Notes: generated by a model not told the origin, from the sequence alone. Positions 7,295 through 16,748 are shown, numbered from the stretch's first letter. The stretch: DNA of 21,702 nucleotides from VAZQ01 sp040510815 (GCA_040510815.1 JBEVIH010000135.1:1-21702); one strand, 5' to 3'. Numbers and translations: made by a program.

Positions 7295-7630
7295 GGGGTG
7301 GTCCCTTTCTTGGGTAGCGGGCGGTGTGCGGGCGATGGCGATCGGGTGCGCGACATCCGCCGGGGAGGACGGACGCCCCGGCGGCAAGAATTCCACACCG
7401 GGCCGGCCGCGCACAATCGAATTACGTCGCGGTCGGCGGTGGCGCAAAAGACAGCCCTAAATTAGTATTCGGCCTCGTGCGCGCAGTAGCAGATCGGCAA
7501 ATGACACTGGTAGATGATCGACCGCGACGCGTGGACTCAAGGCGCTCGATGCCACGCGCCGGCCGGAGGTCGATTTGGCCACCGCAGAAAACGCGGCAAA
7601 GGCAATAGTGCCCGGCGAAGGAATGTCAGC
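7295..7630. other. Divergent intergenic region with a GC-rich hairpin
   Basis: This 336-base gap must hold the promoters of the two divergent genes, but no convincing -35/-10 pair could be picked. CCGCCGGGG (7357-7365) and CCCCGGCGG (7376-7384) form a perfect 9-base inverted repeat about 60-90 bases upstream of the minus-strand start, in a position to be a leader hairpin or operator. The plus frame is open from 7514, but that extension has no family similarity. Confidence 0.4.
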
Positions 7631-8680
7631 ATGGAATTCGGCCTGTTCTCGAACAACCGCCGTCCCAACAGCACGCTGGGCGCGGCCTGGGATGACGACA
7701 TCTTCGAGGCCGAGGTGGCCGACCGCCTCGGGTTCCAGGAAATCTGGTTCAGCGAGCACCAGAGCCCGGCCGAGCTGATCATCGCCAAGGCGGCCGGGCG
7801 CACCGAGCGCATCCGGCTGGGCTCCGGCGTGCGTCCGCTCGGCTACTATCATCCGCTGCAGGTCGCGCTCGAGGCCAATGCCACCGACCAGCTCACCGGC
7901 GGCCGCTACATGCTCGGGATCGGCACCGGCTTCTATCCGCGCAAATTGGCGTGGCGCGGCCAGGATCCCGACGCCATGCGGGCGGTGGTCGGGCCGTCGA
8001 TCGAGCTGATGCTCAAGCTCTGGACCAGCACCGAGCCGGTCGATTACGACGGCCCGTTCTGGAAGGGCAAGCAGATGGTGCTGGAGGTCCCGCCGGTGCA
8101 GAAGCCGCATCCGCCGGTCGCCATCGCCGCCGCCAACACGGTCGGATCGGTCGAGCTCGCCGGCCGGCTCGGCCTCATGGTGCTGACCGGCGATTTCATT
8201 CCGGTGCCGCGGCTGCGCCGCTTCTCCGACGCGCTGGCGGCGGCGCAGGTGGCCGCCGGCCGCCAGCCGCGGCGCAAGGATTTGCGGGCGACGCGCGTGA
8301 TCTATGTCGCGGAGAGCGACAAGGAGGCGCGCGACGACATGCGCGAGTGCTACAACGAGATCATCGCCTGGGAGATCGTCAACACGCCGCACCATCAGGT
8401 CGAACGCATACCGCCGGGCGGAACGTTCCAGGACATCAACTTCGATTACCTGGTGGACACCGCCAACCTGTTCGTCGGCAGCCCGCAGACGGTGATCGAT
8501 CGGGTGCTGGAATTCTACGGCCAGGTCGGCGGCTTCGGCACGCTGATGTTCCACGCCGGACGCCCCTACGCGACGCCGGCGAAGCTCGCGCGCTCGATGG
8601 AGCTGTTCATGCGCGAGGTCGCGCCCAAGCTGCGCCACCTCGAGCCCGACGCCGAGCCGCACGCGATCGCGGCGGAGTGA
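7631..8680 (+). CDS. LLM class flavin-dependent oxidoreductase
   Basis: A 349-residue member of the bacterial luciferase-like monooxygenase family, TIM-barrel enzymes that use reduced FMN or F420 to oxidise or reduce small organic substrates. Family marks are the start MEFGLFSNNRRP, the strand-helix GFQEIWFSEHQSPAE, RIRLGSGVRPLGYYHPLQVA, GRYMLGIGTGFYP, HPPVAIAAANTVGSVELAGRLGL and the C-terminal GTLMFHAGRPYATPAKLARSMELF. The ATG at 7631 has GAAGGA nine bases upstream and matches the family N-terminus, whereas the frame upstream to 7514 has arginine-rich shadow composition. The substrate cannot be told. Its divergent partner is a ThDP lyase-like enzyme, so both may serve one catabolic route, but there is no transporter or regulator nearby to support that. 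Confidence 0.88.
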   Translation: MEFGLFSNNRRPNSTLGAAWDDDIFEAEVADRLGFQEIWFSEHQSPAELIIAKAAGRTERIRLGSGVRPLGYYHPLQVALEANATDQLTGGRYMLGIGTGFYPRKLAWRGQDPDAMRAVVGPSIELMLKLWTSTEPVDYDGPFWKGKQMVLEVPPVQKPHPPVAIAAANTVGSVELAGRLGLMVLTGDFIPVPRLRRFSDALAAAQVAAGRQPRRKDLRATRVIYVAESDKEARDDMRECYNEIIAWEIVNTPHHQVERIPPGGTFQDINFDYLVDTANLFVGSPQTVIDRVLEFYGQVGGFGTLMFHAGRPYATPAKLARSMELFMREVAPKLRHLEPDAEPHAIAAE

Positions 8681-8829
8681 CCAAGCTGCGGCGCGTACCG
8701 CCGTGACCAAACGCGCGGCCCTCGCCGCGATGTTGCCGCGAATGTGCCTTGCGGAGAGCGGAATCATCCGCTGTGGTTACCGCGGCGCGACGGCAAGGGT
8801 GGAATAACGCCCGTAAAATCAGGTATTTG

Positions 8830-8861
8830 GACGCCGGGACGGGGGATTCCGTCCGGGCGTC
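8830..8861. other. Strong hairpin upstream of purA
   Basis: Bases 8830-8842 pair with 8849-8861 over 13 positions with one G-G mismatch, around the loop GGGATT. It lies about 150 bases after the monooxygenase stop and 107 before the purA start. There is no T-run, so a simple intrinsic terminator is unlikely; a purA leader structure or repeat remnant are alternatives. The rest of 8681-8967 shows no gene. Confidence 0.5.
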
Positions 8862-8967
8862 GCTGCCTTGCCTGGTGTGGCTCTATCCTCTATCCGTTGC
8901 CGGCGCGATCTCGGGCAAGTCTTTGTAGCTTCGAGACTATCCTGGCGACCGGGAGGGCAGGCGGCGC

Positions 8968-10260
<1,293 letters not shown>

Positions 10261-10303
10261 ATTTGGCGGAATTCCGCATGCGGAACGTGTAAGCTCAAAC
10301 CCG

Positions 10304-12034
10304 ATGGCCGACTACTACCCGCTCATATCTCGTGCCGTCGCCGGTCTCGAGAAGAACACCGGCGAGGCCCGCCGCGCGGTCTACGAACGCGCGCGCGGGG
10401 CGCTGCTCGCCCAGTTGCGCGGCGTGACGCCGGCGCTCAACGAGTCCGACATCACCCGCGAGCGCCTCGCGCTCGAGGAGGCGATCCGCAAGGTGGAGGC
10501 TGAATCGGCGCGCCAATTCGTCGATCCGGCGCGCGCGCAACCGCCGCCGCGGCTGCGTCCCTCCGACCTCGCGCCGCGCGAGGAAGCGCCGCGCGCCCAG
10601 CCGCGGGACGACGCTTTCCGCGCCGCGGCCTTGCCGCGGTCGCAGGGTTCGCCGCGCCCACGCGCACCCGAGCCCGACCAGTGGGACGAGCCGCCGCCGC
10701 GCGCGCCGGCGGCCCCGCCGCAGCGCCGGCCGTCGCCGCCACAGCCGCAGGCGCGCCAGGATACCGCCTCGGCGTTGCGCCGGCCCGCGCCGCCGCCGCC
10801 CCCTCCGGCGATGCCGACGCCGCGCCACAGCGATTCGATGTTCGACCAGCCGATCTCCGCCGAGCCGGCGCCGCGCCACCCGCTGCGACGGCAGGAGCGG
10901 CGCTCGCTGTCCGATTCCGGCCTCAAGGATTTCCGCGATGTCGTCTCCGAGGCGAACGAGCTCGGCGACGCGCCGGCGCGCGCCGAACGGTCGGCGCGCG
11001 ACGCCTATGCGGCGGTGCCGGCGCCGGCGCCGGAGCTCGACCGGCGCGAGGCGCAGTTCGATCGCGCCGATGCGCGCATCTACGAGCAGCCCGAGGCGCA
11101 CGAGCCGCGGCCGCATGAGGATTTCACGGAGCCGATGCTGGAGCCGTCGTTCGCGGTCGAGGACTCGCGCCCGGTCCCGCCGAAGGCGCGGCGGGCGCCC
11201 GCTCCGATCGAGGACGATGAGGAGTTTGAGCGCGAGCAGGTGGAGCCGCGCCGTTCCTACGCGGGCCTGATGAGAGTGATCGCCGCGCTGGTAATCGTCG
11301 CCGCGCTCCTCGGCCTGGCGGTCTGGCAGTGGCCGAACATGGTGGGCCTCTACCGCGCGTTCCGCGCGCCCTCGACCGACGTGGCGACGCGCGAGCAGCC
11401 CTCGACGGCCGCGCGCTCGAAGATCCCCGACCGCATCGAGCCCGGGTCAAGCCCGCAGGAGCAGCAGCCCGGCACCGCCTCAGGCGCGGCCGTCGCCCAG
11501 AAGGTGGTGCTCTACGAGGAGCAGGATTCGTCCTCGCCGGAGGGCAAGCGCTATGTCGGCTCGGCGTTGTGGCGGACCGAGACCGTGTCGCCGGGGCCGG
11601 GGCTGCCGCCCGAGCTCGCCATCCGCGCCGACGTCGAAGTGCCCGAGCGCAAGCTCGCAATGACCTGGTCGCTCCGCCGCAACACCGACAAGAACCTGCC
11701 GGCGAGCCACACCGTCGAGATCATCTTCAAGCTGCCGGCCGATTTTCAGCCGGGCGGCGTTCAAAGCGTGCCCGGCATCATGATGAAGCAGGCCGAGCAG
11801 ACCCGCGGCGTGCCGCTCGCCGGAACCGTGGTCAAGGTCACCAGCGGCTACTTCCTGGTCGGACTTTCCGCGCTCGACTCGGACAAGGAGCGCAACATCC
11901 AATTGCTCAAGGAGCGCGCCTGGTTCGACATGCCGGTGGTCTACAACAACAGCCGCCGCGCCATCATCGCCATGGAAAAGGGCACCCCTGGCGAGCGCGT
12001 TTTCGCCGAGGCGTTCCGGGTGTGGAAGCAGTAG
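10304..12034 (+). CDS. Conserved membrane protein with Pro/Arg-rich linker and C-terminal domain shared with the TIR gene
   Basis: A 576-residue protein of unknown function, of a type I recall beside purA in Bradyrhizobium-like genomes. Residues 1-65 form a charged helical segment (MADYYPLISRAVAGLEKN, then ITRERLALEEAIRKVE). Residues about 75-180 are rich in Pro, Arg and Ala with runs of proline, followed by an acidic and Arg-rich stretch to about 318. A single transmembrane helix lies at about 323-345, ending WQWPNM. After a short linker, residues 397-576 form a compact domain (VLYEE, GSALWRTETVSPG, RADVEVPERKL, WSLRRNTDK, VPGIMMKQAEQTRG, RNIQLLKERAW). This domain should be periplasmic, with the N-terminus cytoplasmic; topology is inferred from the preceding Arg-rich side. 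The same transmembrane segment and domain recur in the next gene. No strong ribosome binding site is visible. Confidence 0.85.
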   Translation: MADYYPLISRAVAGLEKNTGEARRAVYERARGALLAQLRGVTPALNESDITRERLALEEAIRKVEAESARQFVDPARAQPPPRLRPSDLAPREEAPRAQPRDDAFRAAALPRSQGSPRPRAPEPDQWDEPPPRAPAAPPQRRPSPPQPQARQDTASALRRPAPPPPPPAMPTPRHSDSMFDQPISAEPAPRHPLRRQERRSLSDSGLKDFRDVVSEANELGDAPARAERSARDAYAAVPAPAPELDRREAQFDRADARIYEQPEAHEPRPHEDFTEPMLEPSFAVEDSRPVPPKARRAPAPIEDDEEFEREQVEPRRSYAGLMRVIAALVIVAALLGLAVWQWPNMVGLYRAFRAPSTDVATREQPSTAARSKIPDRIEPGSSPQEQQPGTASGAAVAQKVVLYEEQDSSSPEGKRYVGSALWRTETVSPGPGLPPELAIRADVEVPERKLAMTWSLRRNTDKNLPASHTVEIIFKLPADFQPGGVQSVPGIMMKQAEQTRGVPLAGTVVKVTSGYFLVGLSALDSDKERNIQLLKERAWFDMPVVYNNSRRAIIAMEKGTPGERVFAEAFRVWKQ

Positions 12035-12204
12035 GGCCCGCTCGTAACACATTTGCCGGCGCGTCCGGGCGGACTCCTCCAGCAATCCATGTGATCGCCA
12101 ATGTTGCGCGCGAGACGTCGCATTCACTGGCGCACGCTTCCTCACATTGCGGCCAATCGCAGTAACGCTCTATCTTGTCGGCGCTGTCGCGCGTTTGGAC
12201 CAGG

Positions 12205-13827
12205 ATGCCTCGGGAAGTCTTCATCAGCTATCGGCGGGACGACGACCCGGGCATGGCGCACGCCTTGTACGGCCACCTGGAGCGGGCGTTTTCGGAAGAA
12301 CGCGTGTTCATGGACGTCGAGGGCGGCATTCGGCCGGGGCGCGACTTCGTGCGCGTGCTGGAGGAGCAGGTCGCCCAGTGTCAGGTGATGCTGGCAATGG
12401 TCGGCAGGGGCTGGCTCGCCGCGGCGGATGCCGACGGACGGCGGCGTCTCGACAATCCGGGGGACTATGTCCGCATCGAGATCGAGTCGGCCATGCGGCT
12501 CGGCAAGGTCGTCATCCCGGTGCTGATCAACAGGACCGAGATGCCGCGCGCCGCGGAGCTGCCGGAATCGATGCGCCCGTTCGTTCGTCTGCACGCCGTT
12601 CGCATCACCCATGAGCGCCTGCGGGCCGATGCCCGCGGCGTCGTCGAGGTGATCGAGCAAACCCTCGCCGAGGCCGAGCAGGCTCGCGTCGCCGCGAAAC
12701 AGGCTGCGGATGCCGAGCAGGAACGTCTCAGACGGGAGGCCGCGGAGCAGCGGCAGCAAGCCGAAGCGGAGCGTCTTCGTCAGGAAGCGGAAAGCCAACG
12801 GCGCAGCGAAGAGGACGAGCGCCGCAGCAAGCAGGCGGAGGCGCAGCGAAGCGCCGAGGATGAGCGCCGCCGCAACGTTGCGGAACGCCATCGCGGCGCG
12901 CTGGAAAATTTGACGCAGTCGGGGAGCGCCTCTGCCCGCTCGTCAGGCATTGCGCCGCCAGGCCCAACCGATGCGCCGATGCATTCCGTTGACGCTGCTC
13001 GCGACGAGTCGATCCCGGCCTCGCCGAAGGCGTCGGAGGCTTCCTTTCAGCCCGCGGCTTCGGCGCGTGCCGCTGCGCGACCGCTGCAAACGTCCCGCAA
13101 ACGAATGGCGCAGGTTGCCGGCGCGATCGGGATCGTCGCCTGCCTTGCCGGGCTGGCATATTGGCAATGGCCGGCACCCACCACGGAAGTCGCCACGACG
13201 ACGCGGCCGCAGCTCCCCGACCGCTTCGCGCCTGGCGTCCCGCCGGCGCCCACACCCGCGCCCGCCGGCACTCAGCAAGCGGCGCCGGTCGCTCAGAAGA
13301 CGGTGCTCTACGAGGAGGATCCGGCCGATCAGCAAGGCAAACGCTTCGTCGGTTCGGCCTTGTGGCGGACCGAGACCGTGTCGCCCGGTTCTGGCCAGAA
13401 ACCCGAGCTTGCCGTCAGGGCGGACGTCGAAGTGCCGGAGCGAAAGCTTGTCATGAGCTGGTCTCTCCGCCGCAACACGGACAAGTTCTTGCCCGCAAGC
13501 CACACGATCGACATCACGTTCAAGCTGCCGGCTGACTTTCCAGGGGGCGGCATTTCCGAGGTCCCGGGCATCCTGATGAAGCAGGCCGAAAATACGCGCG
13601 GCACGCCGCTCGCCGGGCTCGCGGTCAAGGTTACCGCGGGATTTTTCATGATCGGACTCTCAAACGTCGAGGCGGACCGGGAGCGCAATATCCAATTGCT
13701 CAAGGAGCGCGCATGGCTCGACATTCCGCTGGTCTATGGCGACAAGCGCCGCGCCATCATGGCCATAGAAAAGGGCGCTCCCGGTGAGCATGCCTTCGCC
13801 GAGGCATTCAAGGCGTGGAGCCAGTAG
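12205..13827 (+). CDS. TIR domain protein with coiled coil, one transmembrane helix and a C-terminal sensor-like domain
   Basis: A 540-residue protein. Residues 1-155 are a bacterial TIR domain (TIR_2 type): EVFISYRRDDDPGMAHALYG, ERVFMDVEG, CQVMLAMVGRGWL, then DYVRIEIESAMRLGKVVIPVLI. Glu92 is the candidate NAD-hydrolase glutamate. Residues about 155-235 are a Glu/Arg/Gln-rich coiled coil and 235-300 a low-complexity linker. A transmembrane helix lies at about 302-322, ending YWQWP. Residues 362-540 are nearly three quarters identical by eye to residues 397-576 of the preceding protein. The ATG at 12205 is chosen because it begins right at the TIR domain; an in-frame TTG at 12175 is possible. 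Neither has a good ribosome binding site. TIR domains often cleave NAD+ in phage defence or signal by binding partners; here a membrane-anchored sensor-effector is inferred. It is convergent with rpoH. Confidence 0.88.
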   Translation: MPREVFISYRRDDDPGMAHALYGHLERAFSEERVFMDVEGGIRPGRDFVRVLEEQVAQCQVMLAMVGRGWLAAADADGRRRLDNPGDYVRIEIESAMRLGKVVIPVLINRTEMPRAAELPESMRPFVRLHAVRITHERLRADARGVVEVIEQTLAEAEQARVAAKQAADAEQERLRREAAEQRQQAEAERLRQEAESQRRSEEDERRSKQAEAQRSAEDERRRNVAERHRGALENLTQSGSASARSSGIAPPGPTDAPMHSVDAARDESIPASPKASEASFQPAASARAAARPLQTSRKRMAQVAGAIGIVACLAGLAYWQWPAPTTEVATTTRPQLPDRFAPGVPPAPTPAPAGTQQAAPVAQKTVLYEEDPADQQGKRFVGSALWRTETVSPGSGQKPELAVRADVEVPERKLVMSWSLRRNTDKFLPASHTIDITFKLPADFPGGGISEVPGILMKQAENTRGTPLAGLAVKVTAGFFMIGLSNVEADRERNIQLLKERAWLDIPLVYGDKRRAIMAIEKGAPGEHAFAEAFKAWSQ

Positions 13828-13850
13828 CCGGCGAGCGAGCGCTCGCCGGC
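13827..13850. terminator. Hairpin between convergent TIR gene and rpoH
   Basis: GCCGGCGAG (13827-13835) and CTCGCCGGC (13842-13850) form a perfect 9-base stem with a six-base loop, starting at the last base of the TIR gene stop codon. No T-run follows, so it is only a possible terminator for the two converging genes. Confidence 0.5.
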
Positions 13851-13890
13851 ACATCTGCCACCTTGTTCGGATTTGGCCGCCGAGACGAGC

Positions 13891-14802
13891 CTAATGCGCC
13901 TGCAGCGCGGGGGAGGGGGTGCGCGGCACTTCCATCGCCGCCACCCGGCTCTTGACCGCCTTCTGCACCTTCTCGAAGGCGCGCACCTCGATCTGGCGCA
14001 CGCGCTCGCGCGACACGCCGAATTCCTCGGCGAGCTCCTCGAGCGTGATCGGGTCGTCGGCCAGCCGGCGGGCCTCGAAGATGCGCCGTTCGCGGTCGTT
14101 GAGCACGGACAGCGCCTCGCCGAGCGCCTTGCGGCGGTTGTCGGACTCCTCGCTTTCCGCCATCCGCGCCTCCTGGCTGGCGCTCTCGTCGACCAGCCAG
14201 TCCTGCCACTCGCCGGAATCGCCTTCCTCGCGGATCGGCGCATTGAGCGACACGTCGCCGCCGAGCCGGCGGTTCATGTCGACCACGTCCTGCTCGGTGA
14301 CGCCCAGCCGCTTGGCGATCAGCTTGACCTGGTCGGGGCGCAGGTCGCCCTCTTCCAGCGCCGAGATCTTGCTCTTGGCCTTGCGCAGGTTGAAGAACAG
14401 CTTCTTCTGGTTCGCGGTGGTGCCCATCTTCACCAGCGACCACGACCTCAATATGTATTCCTGAATCGCGGCTTTGATCCACCACATCGCGTAGGTGGCG
14501 AGGCGGAAGCCCTTTTCGGGCTCGAAGCGCTTGACCGCCTGCATCAGCCCGACATTGCCCTCCGAGATCACCTCGGAGATCGGCAGGCCGTAGCCGCGAT
14601 AGCCCATGGCGATCTTGGCGACCAGGCGCAGATGGCTGGTGACCAGCTTGTGGGCGGCGTCGCGGTCGCCGTGCTCGCGCCAGCGCTTCGCCAGCATGTA
14701 CTCTTCCTGCGGTTCCAGCATCGGGAACCGACGGATCTCTTCGAGATATCGGGTAAGGCCGGATTCGGCCGTCAGAATCGGCAATGCCGCGGCTTGGGCC
14801 AT
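13891..14802 (-). CDS. rpoH: RNA polymerase heat-shock sigma factor (sigma-32)
   Basis: RpoH directs RNA polymerase to heat-shock and protein-quality promoters. The 303-residue protein has region 1.2/2 (LTRYLEEIRRFPML, AHKLVTSHLRLVAKIAMGY, then ISEVISEGNVGLMQAVKRFEP and FRLATYAMWWIKAAIQEYI). The RpoH-specific box is KKLFFNLRKAKSKI. Regions 3 and 4 follow, with LNDRERRIFEARRLADDP, LEELAEEFGVSRERVRQIE and AFEKVQ. The ATG at 14802 has GGAGG within TTTGGAGGGCGCTATC just upstream; the frame extends five codons further to a TTG that overlaps that site and is not preferred. Alphaproteobacteria often carry two rpoH genes, and this one resembles the standard version. It is followed only by the convergent TIR gene. 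No clear promoter was picked in the 214-base gap behind it. Confidence 0.96.
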   Translation of the reverse strand: MAQAAALPILTAESGLTRYLEEIRRFPMLEPQEEYMLAKRWREHGDRDAAHKLVTSHLRLVAKIAMGYRGYGLPISEVISEGNVGLMQAVKRFEPEKGFRLATYAMWWIKAAIQEYILRSWSLVKMGTTANQKKLFFNLRKAKSKISALEEGDLRPDQVKLIAKRLGVTEQDVVDMNRRLGGDVSLNAPIREEGDSGEWQDWLVDESASQEARMAESEESDNRRKALGEALSVLNDRERRIFEARRLADDPITLEELAEEFGVSRERVRQIEVRAFEKVQKAVKSRVAAMEVPRTPSPALQAH

Positions 14803-15016
14803 GATAGCGCCCTCCAAAGTTTGCCCCCGGGTACCCGGCGGGCTGAAGACACCGCCGCTCCCCGAGCCGACGGCGTTCGTTCATGTTGCAACCGCGAAGC
14901 GCGATCGCGGGTGCAGCATACAGGACAAATGCGGGCGGAAGGAAGAGACCCCAACGTCACGTCGCCGTGACCCCCCTGTGTACGCCCAAGCCCTTGTTCG
15001 GCAATGGCTTTTGCCA

Positions 15017-16036
15017 TCAGCCGGCAGTGCCCTGTGCACCGAGACTCGAGCGTAAACGACGTAGATCGTCCGGCAGTTCCGATCGGAACTCCAGATTCTC
15101 GCCCCGCGCAGGATGTTCGACCGTGAGTAGATAGGCATGCAGGGCCTGTCTTCCAAGGGCCTCGACCGCCGCCTGGGCCGGCGGGGAGAGCCGGCTGGCC
15201 TTGGTCTTGAAGCCGCCGCCATAGACGGCGTCGCCGATCAGCGGATGGCCGATTGCCGCCAGGTGGACGCGGATCTGGTGGGTGCGCCCGGTTTCGAGCC
15301 GGCAGGCGATGAGGCTCGCGACCGGGGCCCCGTCCGCGCCGGGATAGCGCTCGAGCACCTCCCAATGGGTCACCGCCGCGCGGGCGCCGGCGCCGGCGCG
15401 CACCGCCATCTTGTCGCGGGCGCGCGGATGGCGGCCGATCGGCTTGTCGATCGTGCCCTTCGGTCGCTCGGGCGCGCCCCAGACGAACGCCAGATAGCCG
15501 CGGCGCAGCGCGCCGGTGCGGCCGTGGTCGGCGAACTGGCGGCTGAGCGCGCGATGGGCGCGGTCGGTCTTGGCCGCCACGATCAGCCCGCTGGTGTCCT
15601 TGTCGAGGCGGTGCACGATGCCCGGACGCTTGACGCCGCCGACGCCCGAGAGGCTTGCGCCGCAATGGGCGACCAGCGCATTGACCAGCGTGCCGGCCGG
15701 GTTGCCGGCGGCGGGATGCACGACCAGCCCCTTCGGCTTGTCGATGACGATGATCTCGTCGTCCTCGAACACCACCTTGAGCGGGATGTCCTCGGGCGCG
15801 ATCGCGGCGTCCTGCGGCGGCGGCAGCTCCAGCGTGATGGTGTCGCCGGCGTTGACGCGGTGGCCGGGATCGCGGATCGTGGCGCGGCCGATCGCGACGC
15901 GGCCGGCCAGGATCAGCGCCTTGTGGCGCGAGCGCGACAGCTCGGCGACGCGGGCGGCCAGCACGCGGTCGAGCCGCTCGCCGGCCTGCTCGGCGGCGAC
16001 CACGAGTTTTTCCCTGCGCCCCTCGATCGAGGCCAT
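15017..16036 (-). CDS. rluD: 23S rRNA pseudouridine synthase, RluA/RluD family
   Basis: A 339-residue enzyme that isomerises uridines to pseudouridine in rRNA; RluD acts on helix 69 of 23S rRNA. An S4 RNA-binding domain occupies about residues 16-78 (ERLDRVLAARV, SRSRHKALILAGRV). The catalytic domain follows with IDKPKGLVVHPAAGNPAGTLVNAL, PGIVHRLDKDTSGL (catalytic Asp145), DKPIGRHPRARDKMAV, RLETGRTHQIRVHLAAIGHPLIGD and RQALHAYLL. All typical motifs are present. The start at 16036 gives the family N-terminus; the frame is open for 42 more codons, but these lie inside the divergent gene and have no similarity. The rluD start codon overlaps the start codon of the opposite-strand gene. The RluD rather than RluA/RluC assignment rests on length, S4 domain and the rpoH neighbourhood. 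Confidence 0.93.
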   Translation of the reverse strand: MASIEGRREKLVVAAEQAGERLDRVLAARVAELSRSRHKALILAGRVAIGRATIRDPGHRVNAGDTITLELPPPQDAAIAPEDIPLKVVFEDDEIIVIDKPKGLVVHPAAGNPAGTLVNALVAHCGASLSGVGGVKRPGIVHRLDKDTSGLIVAAKTDRAHRALSRQFADHGRTGALRRGYLAFVWGAPERPKGTIDKPIGRHPRARDKMAVRAGAGARAAVTHWEVLERYPGADGAPVASLIACRLETGRTHQIRVHLAAIGHPLIGDAVYGGGFKTKASRLSPPAQAAVEALGRQALHAYLLTVEHPARGENLEFRSELPDDLRRLRSSLGAQGTAG

Positions 16037-16373
16037 GAGCAATCCGGACGACGATGAGCCCCTCGATCCCGCGGCCGCGCGCGTCGTCGCGAGGGTGCGG
16101 TGGCTGATGCTGATCTCCGGCGTGACCACCATGGTGGCGATTGCCGCCGTGCTCGGCGTCATCGGCTATCGCGTTTTCAAGAGCGAGGGAAGCGCCGCCG
16201 CGCCCGCCGACGTCACCGCCGTGCTGCCGAAGGGCGCCCGCATCGTCGCCACCGCGGTGGCCGAGGACCGCATCGCCGTCACCATCGAGGTCGGCGGCGC
16301 GCTCGAGATCCGCACCTTCGATCTGCGCACGCTCAAGCCGGCCGGGCGGCTCAAATTCGCGACCGAGCCGTGA
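16035..16373 (+). CDS. Small single-pass membrane protein, function unknown
   Basis: A 112-residue protein. Residues 1-22 are acidic then Arg-containing (MSNPDDDEPLDPAAARVVAR), followed by one transmembrane helix at about 23-45 (WLMLISGVTTMVAIAAVLGV). A predicted periplasmic part of about 65 residues contains VLPKGARIVATAVAEDRIAVTIEV and ends TLKPAGRLKFATEP. The size and sequence resemble small proteins found beside rluD in Rhizobiales, possibly the DUF6476 group; that name is recalled, not checked. The ATG at 16035 overlaps the rluD ATG on the other strand by two bases (CATG). The frame is open much further upstream, but that part runs antisense through rluD and is a shadow. GAGG lies close before the start. 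Confidence 0.75.
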   Translation: MSNPDDDEPLDPAAARVVARVRWLMLISGVTTMVAIAAVLGVIGYRVFKSEGSAAAPADVTAVLPKGARIVATAVAEDRIAVTIEVGGALEIRTFDLRTLKPAGRLKFATEP

Positions 16374-16393
16374 GCGGTGTGATGCGGGGGTGC

Positions 16394-16612
16394 GTGTCCC
16401 GGCCGAAGCGACGGCGCAGCCGGAGCGAGAGCCGGGACCCAGGGGCCACGCAGGGAGGCTTCGCCGCAATATTGCGCTTCGCGAGTCTTGCGCTGGGTCC
16501 ACGCAAGTCGGGCCTGCCCGACTTGCGCGCATCTCAAGTGCCGATCTCGGGTAAACCCGAGATCGGTGTCTCGTTCCGCTCGCTGCGCTCGCTGCACTCG
16601 CCCGGGACACGG
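16394..16612. repeat. Intergenic palindromic repeat, copy A (with nested hairpins)
   Basis: The element begins GTGTCCCGGCCGAAGCGACG and ends in CCCGGGACAC, so its ends are inverted repeats. Compared with copy B at 17926-18088 it carries an extra block of about 65 bases, roughly 16500-16566. That block holds two perfect hairpins: 11 bases at 16503-16513/16516-16526 and 12 bases at 16541-16552/16555-16566. The remaining 16374-16748 has no gene. A role in transcript end formation for the small membrane protein gene is possible. Confidence 0.8.
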
Positions 16613-16706
16613 AGGCGGGGGCTTGCTCGCGCGCACGCGCCTATGAGACGGTGCGTAACTTCCTGCAGTGCGGAACCCGCCCGTCCGGCTGCCTTGATGG
16701 CGCCAA

Positions 16707-16721
16707 TTAACCTCGGTTCAA
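16707..16721 (+). promoter_or_regulatory. Possible CtrA-like box upstream of the DUF898 gene
   Basis: TTAA (16707-16710), seven bases, then TCAA (16718-16721) matches TTAA-N7-TTAA with one mismatch, 27 bases before the start codon. The position is very close to the gene and the match is imperfect, so this is a weak candidate. Confidence 0.2.
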
Positions 16722-16748
16722 GTCTTTGCCCCTAAGCGAGGCATCGCC

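Noticed and set aside
5577..7465. 532-codon minus frame and 440-codon plus frame over the ThDP enzyme gene
   Set aside because: The real frame has all family motifs; these are GC-rich shadows in other frames.
14803..15016. Heat-shock type promoter upstream of rpoH
   Set aside because: TATGCT on the minus strand could be a -10, but no matching -35 at proper spacing was found. The GTCACG/CGTGAC inverted repeat at 14956-14971 is too short to interpret.
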